Positions 12,154-21,881 of a stretch of DNA of 64,000 nt are shown here, piece by piece. The DNA comes from Corythucha ciliata (taxonomy: Eukaryota; Arthropoda; Insecta; Hemiptera; Tingidae): assembly GCA_038030265.1 (NCBI GenBank), contig CM075938.1, positions 54,615,189 through 54,679,188 of the forward strand, given 5' to 3'. The notes beneath the pieces were generated by a model. The model was not told the DNA's origin. It did no database searches and saw only the letters and a list, made by a program, of their open reading frames with translations. Within the stretch, counting starts at the first letter, position 1. Every line of letters begins with the position of its first letter. The translations under genes and the position numbers were made by a program.

Positions 12154-12600
12154 GACGGTATTCGAATAGTTCAAACCAAGGAAGTAAAATGAAACGAGAT
12201 ATTCCACCGAGGGGCGAAGGCGATTCACTAAAATTAAAAAAACACTGCGAGATGTGTGCACTGGCAGATGATCGAGGGAGAATAGAGAGACTGAAAAATT
12301 TCTTTTTTTTTTTTCCACAAGAATCTGTTCAAAGAGCCAGCGAAACTAAAAAAAGGGGGAAATATAAAGGAGCACGAACCCCCTTGTTTCAGCGACTAAG
12401 TTCCTCAACCAGACACGCTCAGAGGCTAAGTCCCGATTTCAACGTGAGCGCATGCGCCCGCACTTGGTGCCAATGTCCTCTCTTTATGAAAAAAATGAAC
12501 TCCTTGAACGCTTCAAATTATTTCACTTTTTGTTTTGTTTTTTTTTGTTCCATATTTTCTTCATCATCCTTGTTAGTGTTCCCCTAAAATCATCTTTAAA
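12154..12600 (-). promoter_or_regulatory. Probable promoter/5' UTR of the topoisomerase-like gene with NRF1-type site
   Basis: A perfect GCGCATGCGC palindrome at 12448-12457, the core of the NRF1/ewg binding site, lies about 300 bp upstream of the ATG. NRF1-type sites are common in TATA-less promoters of housekeeping genes. No TATA box is obvious. The exact transcription start cannot be read from sequence alone. Confidence 0.45.
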
Positions 12601-13340
12601 ATCTCACTATTCACCAACGATGTACACGTCTTGACAACATCCCTGGCAAATTACGAATTATTCGCAAATTTAAATTTCAAAATAATTTGATCCGCACACT
12701 TATAATTTGTCAAATTTTATAACAGTGGTAAGAAGGATCCGAAATAAAACTCAATCGACCTTAATTTGCCATTCTTGAGTTAAGAAAAAAATAAAAGAAA
12801 CAAGCACACTCAGTGCTACTCGCAGAGTAGTTTTTCCCGCCTATATCGGCCGTTACGTTTACGGGCAGTATACCATGGTTTCAGTTTAATGGCCTTATAG
12901 TCATTTTTTGAGACTAAAATGCTCGTCAAATAACTGAAAAGTGATTTTATAATACGAAATTACGTGATTTGAGGCTAAATTTACGAGAGATATCCGCGGG
13001 GGCTTCCTCAAGAAATCCCTGGCAAAATTCTTCTGTGGCCCAAAAACGCACAGTTTTGTGAACTAAAACGGCTAGTTATATGGGTCATTCTACAAAAATA
13101 CCTAAATTTCAGTCCCGGCATTGCTGCAACTTTTCTGTTGCGTTTTTTTCATTTTTTAGCTGCATTTCATTAAAAAAATGCACCATTGGTCTCGCCCTGA
13201 TGGTCGCACATATGGGTTGTGATACATTTTGACTTATTATTTCTCAATAATGTCTTTGTAATCGTATCGCAAGAAAATTTTTTTGACCCCCCCTCAAAAT
13301 TTGTAGTTTTACGTTTCAAAGTGCGTAGAACCCAAATCTG
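12600..13340. other. AT-rich intergenic DNA, nothing recognised
   Basis: No exon, transposase motif, tandem array or long inverted repeat was found. Open frames here are short and compositionally biased. Confidence 0.4.
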
Positions 13341-13349
13341 CAATAAAAA

Positions 13350-13665
13350 AAAAATGTCCGTCCGCCGTCCTAGGCCTATATCTTGCCCTAGGATTGCTCG
13401 AAAAAACTCGTTCTTTCGCACATAGACTCCATTTGGGGTCTAGTTGGTCCTAACATCTGATCAGTTTGATCAAATAACTCCCTGGGGTTTTATGGGCCAA
13501 AAGCGGGTCCAAAATGGGGATTTTCAAAGGAATTGGGATCATAGGGGTGTGGGGTGTCGATTTTCATGTAATTTCAAGCCGGATTTGACTACATCGATGA
13601 ATAATAAACCCACAGTCGAAATAATAAGGCATTGTTCGATAATTCGCAGCGTTTTTTTCACGTTT
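13350..13665 (+). repeat. Dispersed repeat, copy 1 (partner near 42.9-43.16 kb)
   Basis: Collinear with 42895-43160: CGTCCGCC, TTGCCCTA, GATTGCTC, GGGGTCTAGTTGGT, CGGGTCCAAAATGGGG, CATGTAATTTC and AATAATAAACCCA occur in order in both. No protein signal. Confidence 0.6.
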
Positions 13666-13709
13666 CACAACCCCTAGAACACGAATCCGAGGTCGGTTCG
13701 ATTTGCTAT

Positions 13710-14215
13710 ACAGGGTGGAACAGGATAAGTGTGACAAAAAAAAATTGGGTGAAAATAGGCCTCATTTCCGATCGAAAACACCTTATAAACCATGGGCCGA
13801 AAATCAAAATCCGACGAGATATGATTTTTCTAACGTTTTTTGAGGCTTGCATCACTTTTCTTAACTAAATGCAAATACATCGGTTTACAGCTGATATTTG
13901 CAACTTTTGACGATGGATTTGGAAAGAGCACACACTATTTTCTGTCAGGAATAGCCATTAAAATTCAATAAAATTCGATAAAATTCAACTATTTTCTGTG
14001 GGCTTGAAAGATGCTCAAAGTTTTCCAAATCGTGGATCTCTAATTTTTCAAAAAATTCAACCCCCACTTCTCTACACTAAATCTGAGCGTATCAACATCC
14101 CATGGGTTGGAAAAACTTCTATCACAGCTTTGGCGATTTGGTGAATGTTGGCGATTCCATGAGTTCCTAATTCGTGGCAGTGGAGTAGCGTATGGAGGGG
14201 CGGTGGGGCGGCCCA
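13710..14215 (+). repeat. Dispersed repeat with AGGATAAGTGTGAC, copy 2, and hAT-like end
   Basis: Second copy of the repeat at 9020-9260, entered through TACAGGGTGGA. It runs on to about 14110 (CATCCCATGGGT, matched at about 9383). At 14135-14176 the sequence is the reverse complement of 11327-11365, followed by CAGTGGAGTAGCGTATGGA, a hAT-like terminus in inverted orientation to the one at 11.3 kb. Confidence 0.55.
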
Positions 14216-14985
14216 CAGTGGGGCAAAGGTGGAAAAAACTATATTTTTGAAAGTGAGAATTTCGTTCGTTCAAAATTCGTTTCCCATAGTATATGGCATG
14301 CAGAATCAAGATATGACATTCGTTTTTCAATTAAATGGTAAAATGATGAGTCAATTGGGCTTCAAAGTTGAAAGTCGACAAAATGAACAAAATGGGATTG
14401 ATTCAAATTATTTTCCGCAGGTTTCCGTTTTTGTTGAAATGGAATTAATTGGTTGTTAATGTGACCGTACGCCTCTTAAAAGTAACATGAGTGCGTCAAT
14501 CAAGTGAAACAGGCGGGTGAAACTCATGTCCTAAGGCCAAGAACTAATAGGTGATTATGTCCTCTAGTAGTTCACATACAAAAAAAAAAATGCTAAATTT
14601 TTGTTATCTAGATGCATTTGAGGTTGTGCTGTACAATTTTCATCTGCATCCAGCTACAACTCTGGTATCTACAACCACTTTCATGCAAGGATAGCCAAAT
14701 GTGTGTTTTTTGTTGTTTTTCGTTTTAATAATGAAACGTTAACTATGTACCTTAGAGGTTAACTATCGTAAATGCATTTTCATAAATTTTAAAATTTGAA
14801 ATTAAAAAATTCAAATTAATACCTAAAATTTCGTCGAACCCTCCATGATTAGGCAAACTGTGTGTGTAAAAGTATGATGATTGATTGGCAATAAAATAAT
14901 CTACTGATGGAGGCAAAAAGAAGAGAATAGAGAAATACTTTCTATAGAGAATAAATTCCAAATCAGATTCTATAAATATTTATCA
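14216..14985. other. AT-rich intergenic DNA, nothing recognised
   Basis: It contains short open frames without recognisable motifs. It probably includes the left flank of the broken transposase gene that starts near 14.99 kb, but I could not place that element's terminus. Confidence 0.35.
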
Positions 14986-14989
14986 AATT

Positions 14990-15335
14990 TAAAATATTTC
15001 ATTCTATAAGAATACTTTGATCAGTGCCAGAAATATTTCCCTTTGTTTTTCCATTCGGGATACGTACTTGCTGTCAAACGTCTGAAAATTACAATGGAAA
15101 CAGCTAATATTCGATACCGGGACTTGTGTGAAGTGCTCTTGAGTAGGAGGACCATTGAAGAGTACATTTCCAGTATTTTCCCTGATTTGTCCGAGGAAAA
15201 AACGAAGATACTTTAACCAAAAGTTTAATGCCGTTAATCGCAATAAAGTTAAGTTCTTAAAGAAATATGAGACTTGGATGAAAGGTAACTTCTCGAAAAC
15301 AAAAATCAATAAGAATCAATTTTAAAATATAAAAC
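14990..15335 (+). pseudogene. 5' part of a broken transposase-like gene (left of the nested insertion)
   Basis: Plus-strand frames read RYRDLCEVLLSRRTIEEYIS and, after a frame break near 15217, FNAVNRNKVKFLKKYETWMK. These look like the N-terminal part of the protein whose remainder lies at 22.64-24.24 kb. The two halves are separated exactly by the 7,290-bp transposon. The link between halves is inferred from position and from my recollection of a multi-copy arthropod family, not from an alignment. Confidence 0.4.
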
Positions 15336-15350
15336 CAAATTAATAATTTA

Positions 15351-16277
15351 GTACAGTCAAAAAATTTTTTAAAAAGCCTCCTAGCGGGCAAAACTCGTCC
15401 ACTTCTGAAACTTGGCTCAAAAATCCCTTATTATAGTAGAATACGAGATCCGATGAGTCCCGAGTTGAGGGAGGGGGGGAACCATGATTGCGGAGTGGAG
15501 GAAAGTTTGGAAAATTCCTTAAATTTGAGTTTCTATGTCTGACTTGAATTTAAGGTGGTTTCCGACGTATTTGTTCACGCTGAGTCGAATGAGACCACAG
15601 CCAGGTCGCTAGCACCAATATTGTCCGAGTTATGATGCAATTTGTACTAAAAAACACAGGTTTTTCAGGTAAAATCGCGACAATTTTTAATTTGAAGGAA
15701 ATTTCCGGTTTGGTCAGCGTTCATATAATTCCTTATGTAGTTTTCAATGCTGAATCGAATGAGACCAAAGCCAACCCGCTAGGATTGATACTTTTCGAGT
15801 TTTGGCCAAATTAGTATAAAAAAAAAAGGTTTTTATTTTTTCATTTTCAAACTATCCAAGTGGTGGTCCCAGTTTATGATCAGTGTGTGATTCTCTCAGC
15901 ACTTATGCATTTTTTAGTGCTGAATCCAATGGGACCTGAGCCAAGTCGCTAGCACAAATAGTTCCTGAGTTATGGCCAATTTTGTACGAAAAGACACGAG
16001 TTTTGAGCCTGAAATCACAAGTTTTGCCTTCTGGCACTTGAAAAGCGTAGAAATTCTGGGATAAGGTCAACGAAACTCGGGCTGGACACGTATAACAGTA
16101 GGGTTTACCAATAAAATGCCCGCTACCTGCTCTTGCCTGGTGGTGCGGCTACCTGGTTAGATTAATAATGGGAAGAATGGTACAAAAGGCAAATTTGATT
16201 ATGGAAAGCTCGTCAGAGATGCTTTTCTTGAATAATTTACAAAAAAAATGGGCATTCGAAAGGGTTCCCTTTGGGAG
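15351..16277 (+). repeat. Left terminal inverted repeat of the 7.3-kb transposon
   Basis: Pairs with the right arm from GTACAGTC through CCGATGAGTCCCGAGTTGAG to the AAAGGGTTCCCTTTGGG end. Differences are mostly at the first 50 bases and in scattered single positions. Confidence 0.85.
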
Positions 16278-16535
16278 CCTCACACCCTGGTCCCCATCCG
16301 GTCGCAGCCGTCCCGCCTCCCCCTACTATTCAGCTTGAAGGTAACCTCTAATTCAAAAGCTAGTTGTGTAATAAAGGATACTTTTGATATTCTTGTGGCA
16401 TTACCGGAGGTGTGTTTTCAACAAACCGTGCCAGGGCTGCAACGCTCGCGTAGTACGGCTGCTAGCTGGCTCATGGCATAGCGTACGAGTCCGAAAACGA
16501 GGCTTTGGCGCCTGCCGGGTTTGAAACACTATGTA

Positions 16536-16754
16536 AGGCCGTTTTCACACTTGAGATTCTGGTATCCGATTCCTGTATCGAGGATACTTGAAATGCAATA
16601 CAGCCAAGGCGCTTCTTCACACTTGGATTCCGGAATCGCATACATTTTGTATCCGATACTGGAATTAAGTGTGAATGAGCGCTTTTGCCGTATTGTATTT
16701 TTAGTATCCTCGATTCGGGAATCGGATACCGGAATCTCAAGTGTGAAAGCGCCT
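16536..16754. mobile_element. MITE inside the 7.3-kb transposon
   Basis: Terminal inverted repeats of about 60 bp: left GTTTTCACACTTGAGATTCT leading to GGTATCCGATTCC, right its reverse complement GGAATCGGATACC leading to AATCTCAAGTGTGAAAGCGC. The internal halves are also partly inverted. No ORF. It is absent from the right side of the host transposon. Confidence 0.7.
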
Positions 16755-16842
16755 GGTACATTTTAGTTGTGCGGAAATGTGTATACAAAGGACATGAAAC
16801 GTTATTTGTGGTGATCCAACCATTGGTGGGACCTAAGGATTA

Positions 16843-16920
16843 CGCCTCGATGGTGTAATGGATACAATGCTCGCTTCGCAACCCAGCCTCGGACTGGACA
16901 GGGTTCGAATCCAGGCATAG
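16843..16920 (+). repeat. tRNA-derived SINE head
   Basis: GCCTCGATGGTGTAATGGATA supplies an A-box-like segment and GGTTCGAATCC a B box, 73 nt overall. Six of seven acceptor positions can pair, but the T arm does not fold properly, so this is a SINE head or tRNA pseudogene, not a working tRNA. The same head recurs on the minus strand at 52.5 kb. Confidence 0.55.
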
Positions 16921-16968
16921 CCCATTAGGCTAAAACGTTAACGGATACTCCTCGCCTCACCTGCGTGT

Positions 16969-19900
16969 ATGAGAGTAAATTTTGGTTATAGGTTGAGTGG
17001 TAGTAATTCGCCTCAATTTGTTGAATTTACCGGCAAAGCTATTGATTGTAGGAAACCAAATTCGGCTGACACAGATGATTCAATGATTCTTATTGTTAGA
17101 ATAGCACGCGAATCTTCTATCCGACTTTTCTTTCTCGCCATTGTATTGTTTCACATCGTGTGGATTGGTGTTCACTGTCAGAAAATAATGACTGATCGCG
17201 AGTCTCCTCCCCCCCAATGTTTTATTTGTGAACTTTCAGTGAGTAGTGACGATTGTGTTGTTCCAAGCGCTGCAGCTTTGGCAAAACTTAAGCAGTGCAG
17301 TGTTGACAGGAGAGATGGGAAACACTCACTTCTACGTGCTCATTCAAAATTGATTCTACACCGTACTTGTCGTCAATCATACACCAGGCCTTCTAACGTG
17401 AGAGCAGCAATTGAGTCGTGGAAAAAAAGAAGGACCACTGGGTTCACAAGCACAGGCAGAATCTCTCCTCTGAAGACAACTCGAAGCACAGGACCACCAC
17501 CAACCCCATCCAACTCTTTCGATTTCAAAAATGTGTGTTTTTTTTGTGATGAAAGATTCTCTAAGAAGAAGAATACTTCCCCAAATTTACGTAAAGTGCT
17601 TTCTGGTGGTTTCAAAGATGAAATTATCAGAATTGGCTCAGCCAGGGACGACAAATGGGCACGAGAAGTTGTTGGAAGAATTTCACTCGCGAATTTGAGG
17701 ACAGAAGAGGCGTCCTATCATCGCAAGTGTTTTTTGGCTTTTCGTAAGATACCCGTAGACATGGGTGCTCCTGCTCATCGCCCTGCGTCCTCAGATGTGT
17801 CCCTAGCTATGGATGTGGTTTACCAGTGGATTGAAGAAAACGATGATTGCCAGTTCGCTATTAGGGATCTGCAAGAAATGGTAGCTGAGGTGTGCTCGAT
17901 CGAAATCAGCAAGCGTACTTTGAAAAGGAAACTGCTTGAACGGTACGGGGACCAAATATTGCTGGGATATGCAAACAGGAAAGTCTCCATTGTTTGTTTC
18001 CGCTCTCACGCTGGCCGAATAATCTCTGAGCAATGGTATCAAGATCAAATGAAGCTAGAGGACGAAGGAGAAAAAGAACGGCAGATTATGATCAAAGCGA
18101 CTCAGATCGTTAGGAAACACGTCGAAAATAGGAAGTATGATCACACCACCTATCCGAGCAGCTATGGTTTCTTTGATGACGTGCAAGAGATGATACCGCA
18201 ACCCTTGCAGGTGTTTTTACAGCACGTCGCTGGGGAAAAAAACAAAGTTAACAAAAGAAAGAAATGCACGATGATTTCACATTGCATAATTTCTCTTATC
18301 AAACCAAATTCATTCATTTCTCCTCTTTTGTTAGGTATCGGATCATACATTCATCAAAATTTTGGATCAAAAACACTCATTGCACTGCTGTCAAACCTAG
18401 GTATTTGTGCTTCCTACCATGACGTAAAGACACTGGAGGCTTCACTCATCATGGGCCCCGCTCCAGTGATCAAAGAAGGGAGCTTCGAACAATTCGTGTT
18501 TGATAATTGTGACTTCAATGTTAACACCATCGATGGCAACGGAACATTCCATAACATGGCTGGGATAGCATGTGTCACTCCAGCTGACTCGATACTTAAC
18601 AGAAAGGGCCGAATTGAAAAATCTCGTACAACATCTATTCCCCAGCAAAAGAAAGGGATGGTTCAGATACAGCCAGTTCCTTTCAAGCCTTTTGGTGGGC
18701 TTCAAGAGCTCGTAATAAACAATATTGATAATATTCTCGTTCCGTCCGATGGCTCTCCGTCCCCACACGATGTAACTTGGTTTATCGCTAAATTCTTGGG
18801 GGTTCCTGGATGGCAAGGATTTCTGGAACAAATAACAAGTACTGGTTACAGTGAAATATCCACCGTTCTCCCTATGCCTTTCATCATGGCGCCTCCCTCT
18901 GATCAAGCAACAGTGTACACTTCATTGCTCATGGCTGTAGAACACGGAGAAAAAATTGGTCTCCGCACGATTTTTGTCACGTTTGACCTGCCACTGTATA
19001 TGAAGGCGCTAGAAATAACTTTATCGGCTCCTAAAGAATCACTGATGCAGAAGGTGGTGGTCAGAATAGGGGGATTTCATCTGCTGATGTCCTTTCTTGG
19101 AACCATTGGATACATCATGGGGGATTCTGGCCTCCGTGAATTATTTGAAATTGTATACGCTGAAAACACAGTCAAGCACATAATGTCTGGGCATGCGTAT
19201 TCTCGCGCAGTCAGAGCTCATAATCTTGTGGCTACTGCTCTTTTTAATGTTGTCCTGAACGACGCAAAACTCTCTCCACACGAGCTTGATGCCGTTAAAA
19301 ATGTTATGTCTGAGTTCCATATCATGCCACCTTCGAAAGAAGAAATTGATTCGGACCCTAAAATCGTTGCAATTCAGAGAAAAGTCGTAGACAAAATGAA
19401 AATAATTGAAAACAGGGGGCCGACAGCTAAACTTTGGGTGCAGTATCTCAATATGGTGATCCTGATCCGGCAGTTCATTGAAGCCGAACGGACTGGTCAG
19501 TGGGAAATGCACCTTAGTACTGTGCGACTCATGGTACCGTTCTTCATTGTGAGTGGCCACATACACTACGCGAAAGCTTGCCTTGTCTATCTGCAGCAGA
19601 TGTTAACGCTACAAGAGCGTATGACACCAGACGACTACGCAAGATTCACGGGAGGATACTTCACTGTGAGGAGAAGCAACAAGTTTTGCAGTGGCACTTC
19701 AACGGACATGGTCATTGAGCAAACAGCGAATCGTGAATTCAAAGTTAAGGGAGGAATCGTTCAAAGAGGATTCACTGACGATGTAATAAGTGCGTACGTG
19801 CTAAGGAAGCCGGCAATGGCCATGATCACAGAAGCACTTGAAGACTTCTCAGGTAGAGCATTCGTAACATCGGAGCAACACATTGATGCCCGAGAAAGCA

Positions 19901-21441
19901 GGATCAAAAAAGACAAATATGATATAGATAAGCTTCAAGAACGCCTAGAATTAATCAATCCCTTTGTTATCCCCTCAGAAGTTGTCATCTCTCTCGGAAC
20001 AGGCATCAAGGGTACTGACAAAATCAATTGTCACATGGCTAAGGAGATGGGCGAAAAGCTCATGATACAATACGTGGGCAAGAAGTTCGCAGACATAAAA
20101 ATGAAGAAAGCAGACAAAGTTCTATCCCTCGCAGCCGTCAACTCGTTCATTAAAGTTAATGAAAAAATAAGCAATATCGACCCATTGGTATTGTACCAGA
20201 GGATGCTTCTTTGGAGAAGTCCTGCTGATGATCTCAAAGAATATTTCAGATTTGAACTTTCCCCTTTTCCCATGTCATTATTTACAGTTTCCGGAATGAG
20301 AAAAAATGTCAAGTCACAGTTGTACGAGGAATTAATCACCGCCCCCGACAATGAATTGGAAAAAAGCTCCTGCTATGTTATTGATGGTGGGAATTTACTG
20401 CATTCTGTTCGATGGGATAAATCAAAATGTTCTACTTACAGTGACGTGTGCGACGTGTACGTTAATTTCTTGATAGAGAAGTACAAAGACAAAACGGTGG
20501 TGGTGGTGTTTGACGGCTATGACGATCCCAACAGTATTAAAGAAAGTGAACATAGGAGAAGGTACAAACATTTTGCTCCAGACTTTACCATCACAGCTAC
20601 AACTCCTACATATGCCAACCAGGAGCAATTCTTGTCTAGCACAGTTAACAAGAAGCAGCTCATTGACTTACTTTCTCAGAAACTGTCAATTAATAACATA
20701 GAAGTCGTGAAATGTGAAGGTGATGCTGATCTCCCAATTGTCGAAGCTGCAATTGCTAAGTCTGGGAGATACATCACAACAATTGTATCACAAGACATCG
20801 ATGTTTTGGTGATTGCAATCGCAAGGGTCTCCCCTACTTTTCCCGTGCTATTCCTAAAGCCAAGAAAATCTCGAACAGGAAGAAAGGTATTCAACACAAA
20901 AACTCTGCAAGAGCAGCATGAGCACCTAAAAGACTTCATTCTTCTTGCTCATGCATTTGGTGGGTGCGACACAACAAGTGCCATTCATGGCAAAGGGAAA
21001 AAGCAAGTTTTCATGCTTCTGCGAAGCATGCCGAATCTTGTCGAAGTATGGAAAGCATTCTCCAAACCAAAGGCCAAGCACGAGGAAATAGCGAGCGCGG
21101 GAGAACGCTTGTTCCTCAACCTTTATGGAGCAAAAGACGAGACTTCCCTTGATGCGTTGAGATTCGGTACGTTCGAGAAGAGTCTCAAGAAGACGATCGT
21201 CAAGCTCGAATCCCTTCCTCCCACTTCGGCGAGCGCGGCGCAGCACTCGCGTACCGCGTTTACCTGCAAGTTCAACAGTGGCGGGGTGAACAACTGCGAC
21301 CGGAGGACTGGGGTTGGAGGCGCCAAGAAGGGACCCTCGTCCCAATCAGGACAACGCTGGACCCAGCCCCCGATGCTATTCTTCGAGAAATTTCATGCGC
21401 GTGCAGAAGGGGCTGTGCTACCCAGAAATGTGGTTGCGTGA
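16969..21441 (+). CDS. Transposon protein with FEN1/XPG-like nuclease domain (frameshifted C-terminus)
   Basis: The longest frame gives 1,490 residues; the likely start is Met74 at 17188 (MTDRESPPPQCFICEL). Numbering is from 16969. Cys/His pairs at the N-terminus (CFICEL, VCFFCDERF with a later H..C) look zinc-binding. A central part has DNCDFNVNT (D512, D515), FDLPLYMKA (D673) and EAERTGQWEMHL (E838/E840), which could form a DDE-like triad. Residues about 1130-1345 resemble a FEN1/XPG nuclease: IDGGN (D1139), VFDGYDD (D1182), CEGDAD (E1250, D1252, D1254), SQDIDVLV (D1276, D1278) and GCDTTSAIHGKGKK (D1334, helix-hairpin-helix-like). A -1 shift near 21300 restores WGWRRQEGTLVP and a Cys-rich CXC-like tail to 21578. 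This family is multi-copy in invertebrates. The catalytic roles are inferences. Confidence 0.7.
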   Translation: MRVNFGYRLSGSNSPQFVEFTGKAIDCRKPNSADTDDSMILIVRIARESSIRLFFLAIVLFHIVWIGVHCQKIMTDRESPPPQCFICELSVSSDDCVVPSAAALAKLKQCSVDRRDGKHSLLRAHSKLILHRTCRQSYTRPSNVRAAIESWKKRRTTGFTSTGRISPLKTTRSTGPPPTPSNSFDFKNVCFFCDERFSKKKNTSPNLRKVLSGGFKDEIIRIGSARDDKWAREVVGRISLANLRTEEASYHRKCFLAFRKIPVDMGAPAHRPASSDVSLAMDVVYQWIEENDDCQFAIRDLQEMVAEVCSIEISKRTLKRKLLERYGDQILLGYANRKVSIVCFRSHAGRIISEQWYQDQMKLEDEGEKERQIMIKATQIVRKHVENRKYDHTTYPSSYGFFDDVQEMIPQPLQVFLQHVAGEKNKVNKRKKCTMISHCIISLIKPNSFISPLLLGIGSYIHQNFGSKTLIALLSNLGICASYHDVKTLEASLIMGPAPVIKEGSFEQFVFDNCDFNVNTIDGNGTFHNMAGIACVTPADSILNRKGRIEKSRTTSIPQQKKGMVQIQPVPFKPFGGLQELVINNIDNILVPSDGSPSPHDVTWFIAKFLGVPGWQGFLEQITSTGYSEISTVLPMPFIMAPPSDQATVYTSLLMAVEHGEKIGLRTIFVTFDLPLYMKALEITLSAPKESLMQKVVVRIGGFHLLMSFLGTIGYIMGDSGLRELFEIVYAENTVKHIMSGHAYSRAVRAHNLVATALFNVVLNDAKLSPHELDAVKNVMSEFHIMPPSKEEIDSDPKIVAIQRKVVDKMKIIENRGPTAKLWVQYLNMVILIRQFIEAERTGQWEMHLSTVRLMVPFFIVSGHIHYAKACLVYLQQMLTLQERMTPDDYARFTGGYFTVRRSNKFCSGTSTDMVIEQTANREFKVKGGIVQRGFTDDVISAYVLRKPAMAMITEALEDFSGRAFVTSEQHIDARESRIKKDKYDIDKLQERLELINPFVIPSEVVISLGTGIKGTDKINCHMAKEMGEKLMIQYVGKKFADIKMKKADKVLSLAAVNSFIKVNEKISNIDPLVLYQRMLLWRSPADDLKEYFRFELSPFPMSLFTVSGMRKNVKSQLYEELITAPDNELEKSSCYVIDGGNLLHSVRWDKSKCSTYSDVCDVYVNFLIEKYKDKTVVVVFDGYDDPNSIKESEHRRRYKHFAPDFTITATTPTYANQEQFLSSTVNKKQLIDLLSQKLSINNIEVVKCEGDADLPIVEAAIAKSGRYITTIVSQDIDVLVIAIARVSPTFPVLFLKPRKSRTGRKVFNTKTLQEQHEHLKDFILLAHAFGGCDTTSAIHGKGKKQVFMLLRSMPNLVEVWKAFSKPKAKHEEIASAGERLFLNLYGAKDETSLDALRFGTFEKSLKKTIVKLESLPPTSASAAQHSRTAFTCKFNSGGVNNCDRRTGVGGAKKGPSSQSGQRWTQPPMLFFEKFHARAEGAVLPRNVVA

Positions 21442-21578
21442 GGACGGGCGTTAGCTGTTCCCCTCTGTGCAAGTTCTGTGAGGGGGTCACTTGCGACAAC
21501 ACAACCCGCCCAGAGCAAGAAACGGCACCGGTATATTCCAGTTCCAACTCCGAGGGGGAAGCCTCGGACGAGGAATGA
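21303..21578 (+). pseudogene. Out-of-frame CXC (tesmin-like) C-terminal segment
   Basis: Reading one frame back from the main ORF gives WGWRRQEGTLVP, then from 21396 a cysteine pattern beginning SCACRRGCATQKCGC and continuing SCSPLCKFC, then an acidic Ser-rich end and TGA at 21576-21578. It is contiguous with the ORF except for a one-base shift close to 21300. A one-base indel (mutation or assembly error) is the simplest explanation; I see no slippery heptamer for programmed frameshifting. Confidence 0.7.
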
Positions 21579-21597
21579 TGAAAATAACATCCTTCTC

Positions 21598-21881
21598 CCA
21601 ATTTGTTAATTGTTCCAATAAAGCATCAATAACAAACTTTCCATAATCTAATTCTCTTATTGTACCATTCTTCCCATTATCAATCTAACCAGGTAACCGC
21701 ACTACCAAGCAAGAGGAGGTAGGTGCCCAAAGGGAACCCTTTCGAATGCCCATTTTTTTGTAAATTGTTCGAGAAAAGCATCTCTGACGAGCTTTCCATA
21801 ATCAAATTTGCCTTTTGTACCATTCTTCTCATTATTAATCTAACCAGGTAGCCGCACCACCAAGCAAGAGCAGGTAGCGGG
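21598..21881. repeat. Subterminal ~125-bp direct repeats and poly(A) signal
   Basis: The stretches 21598-21722 and 21757-21881 match each other in order (TTTGTAAATTGTTC-like start, CTTTCCATAATC, TTGTACCATTCTTC, TCTAACCAGGTA, CAAGCAAGAG). AATAAA at 21617-21622 lies 39 bases after the CXC stop and could end the transposon's mRNA. The left end has only one copy of this unit. Confidence 0.7.

Noticed and set aside
15632..15814. 60-codon frame found in both inverted repeats of the 7.3-kb transposon
   Set aside because: The identical frame in both arms reflects arm identity. It has no motif and is too short to call.
16843..16917. Functional tRNA gene
   Set aside because: The A and B boxes are present but the T arm cannot form; the same head occurs in a SINE at 52.5 kb.
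21295..21310. Programmed -1 ribosomal frameshift in the transposon ORF
   Set aside because: No X-XXY-YYZ slippery heptamer or obvious downstream pseudoknot; a simple indel is more likely.
17369..21345. Long minus-strand frames opposite the transposon ORF
   Set aside because: Shadow frames: they lack motifs and mirror the coding strand's codon structure.
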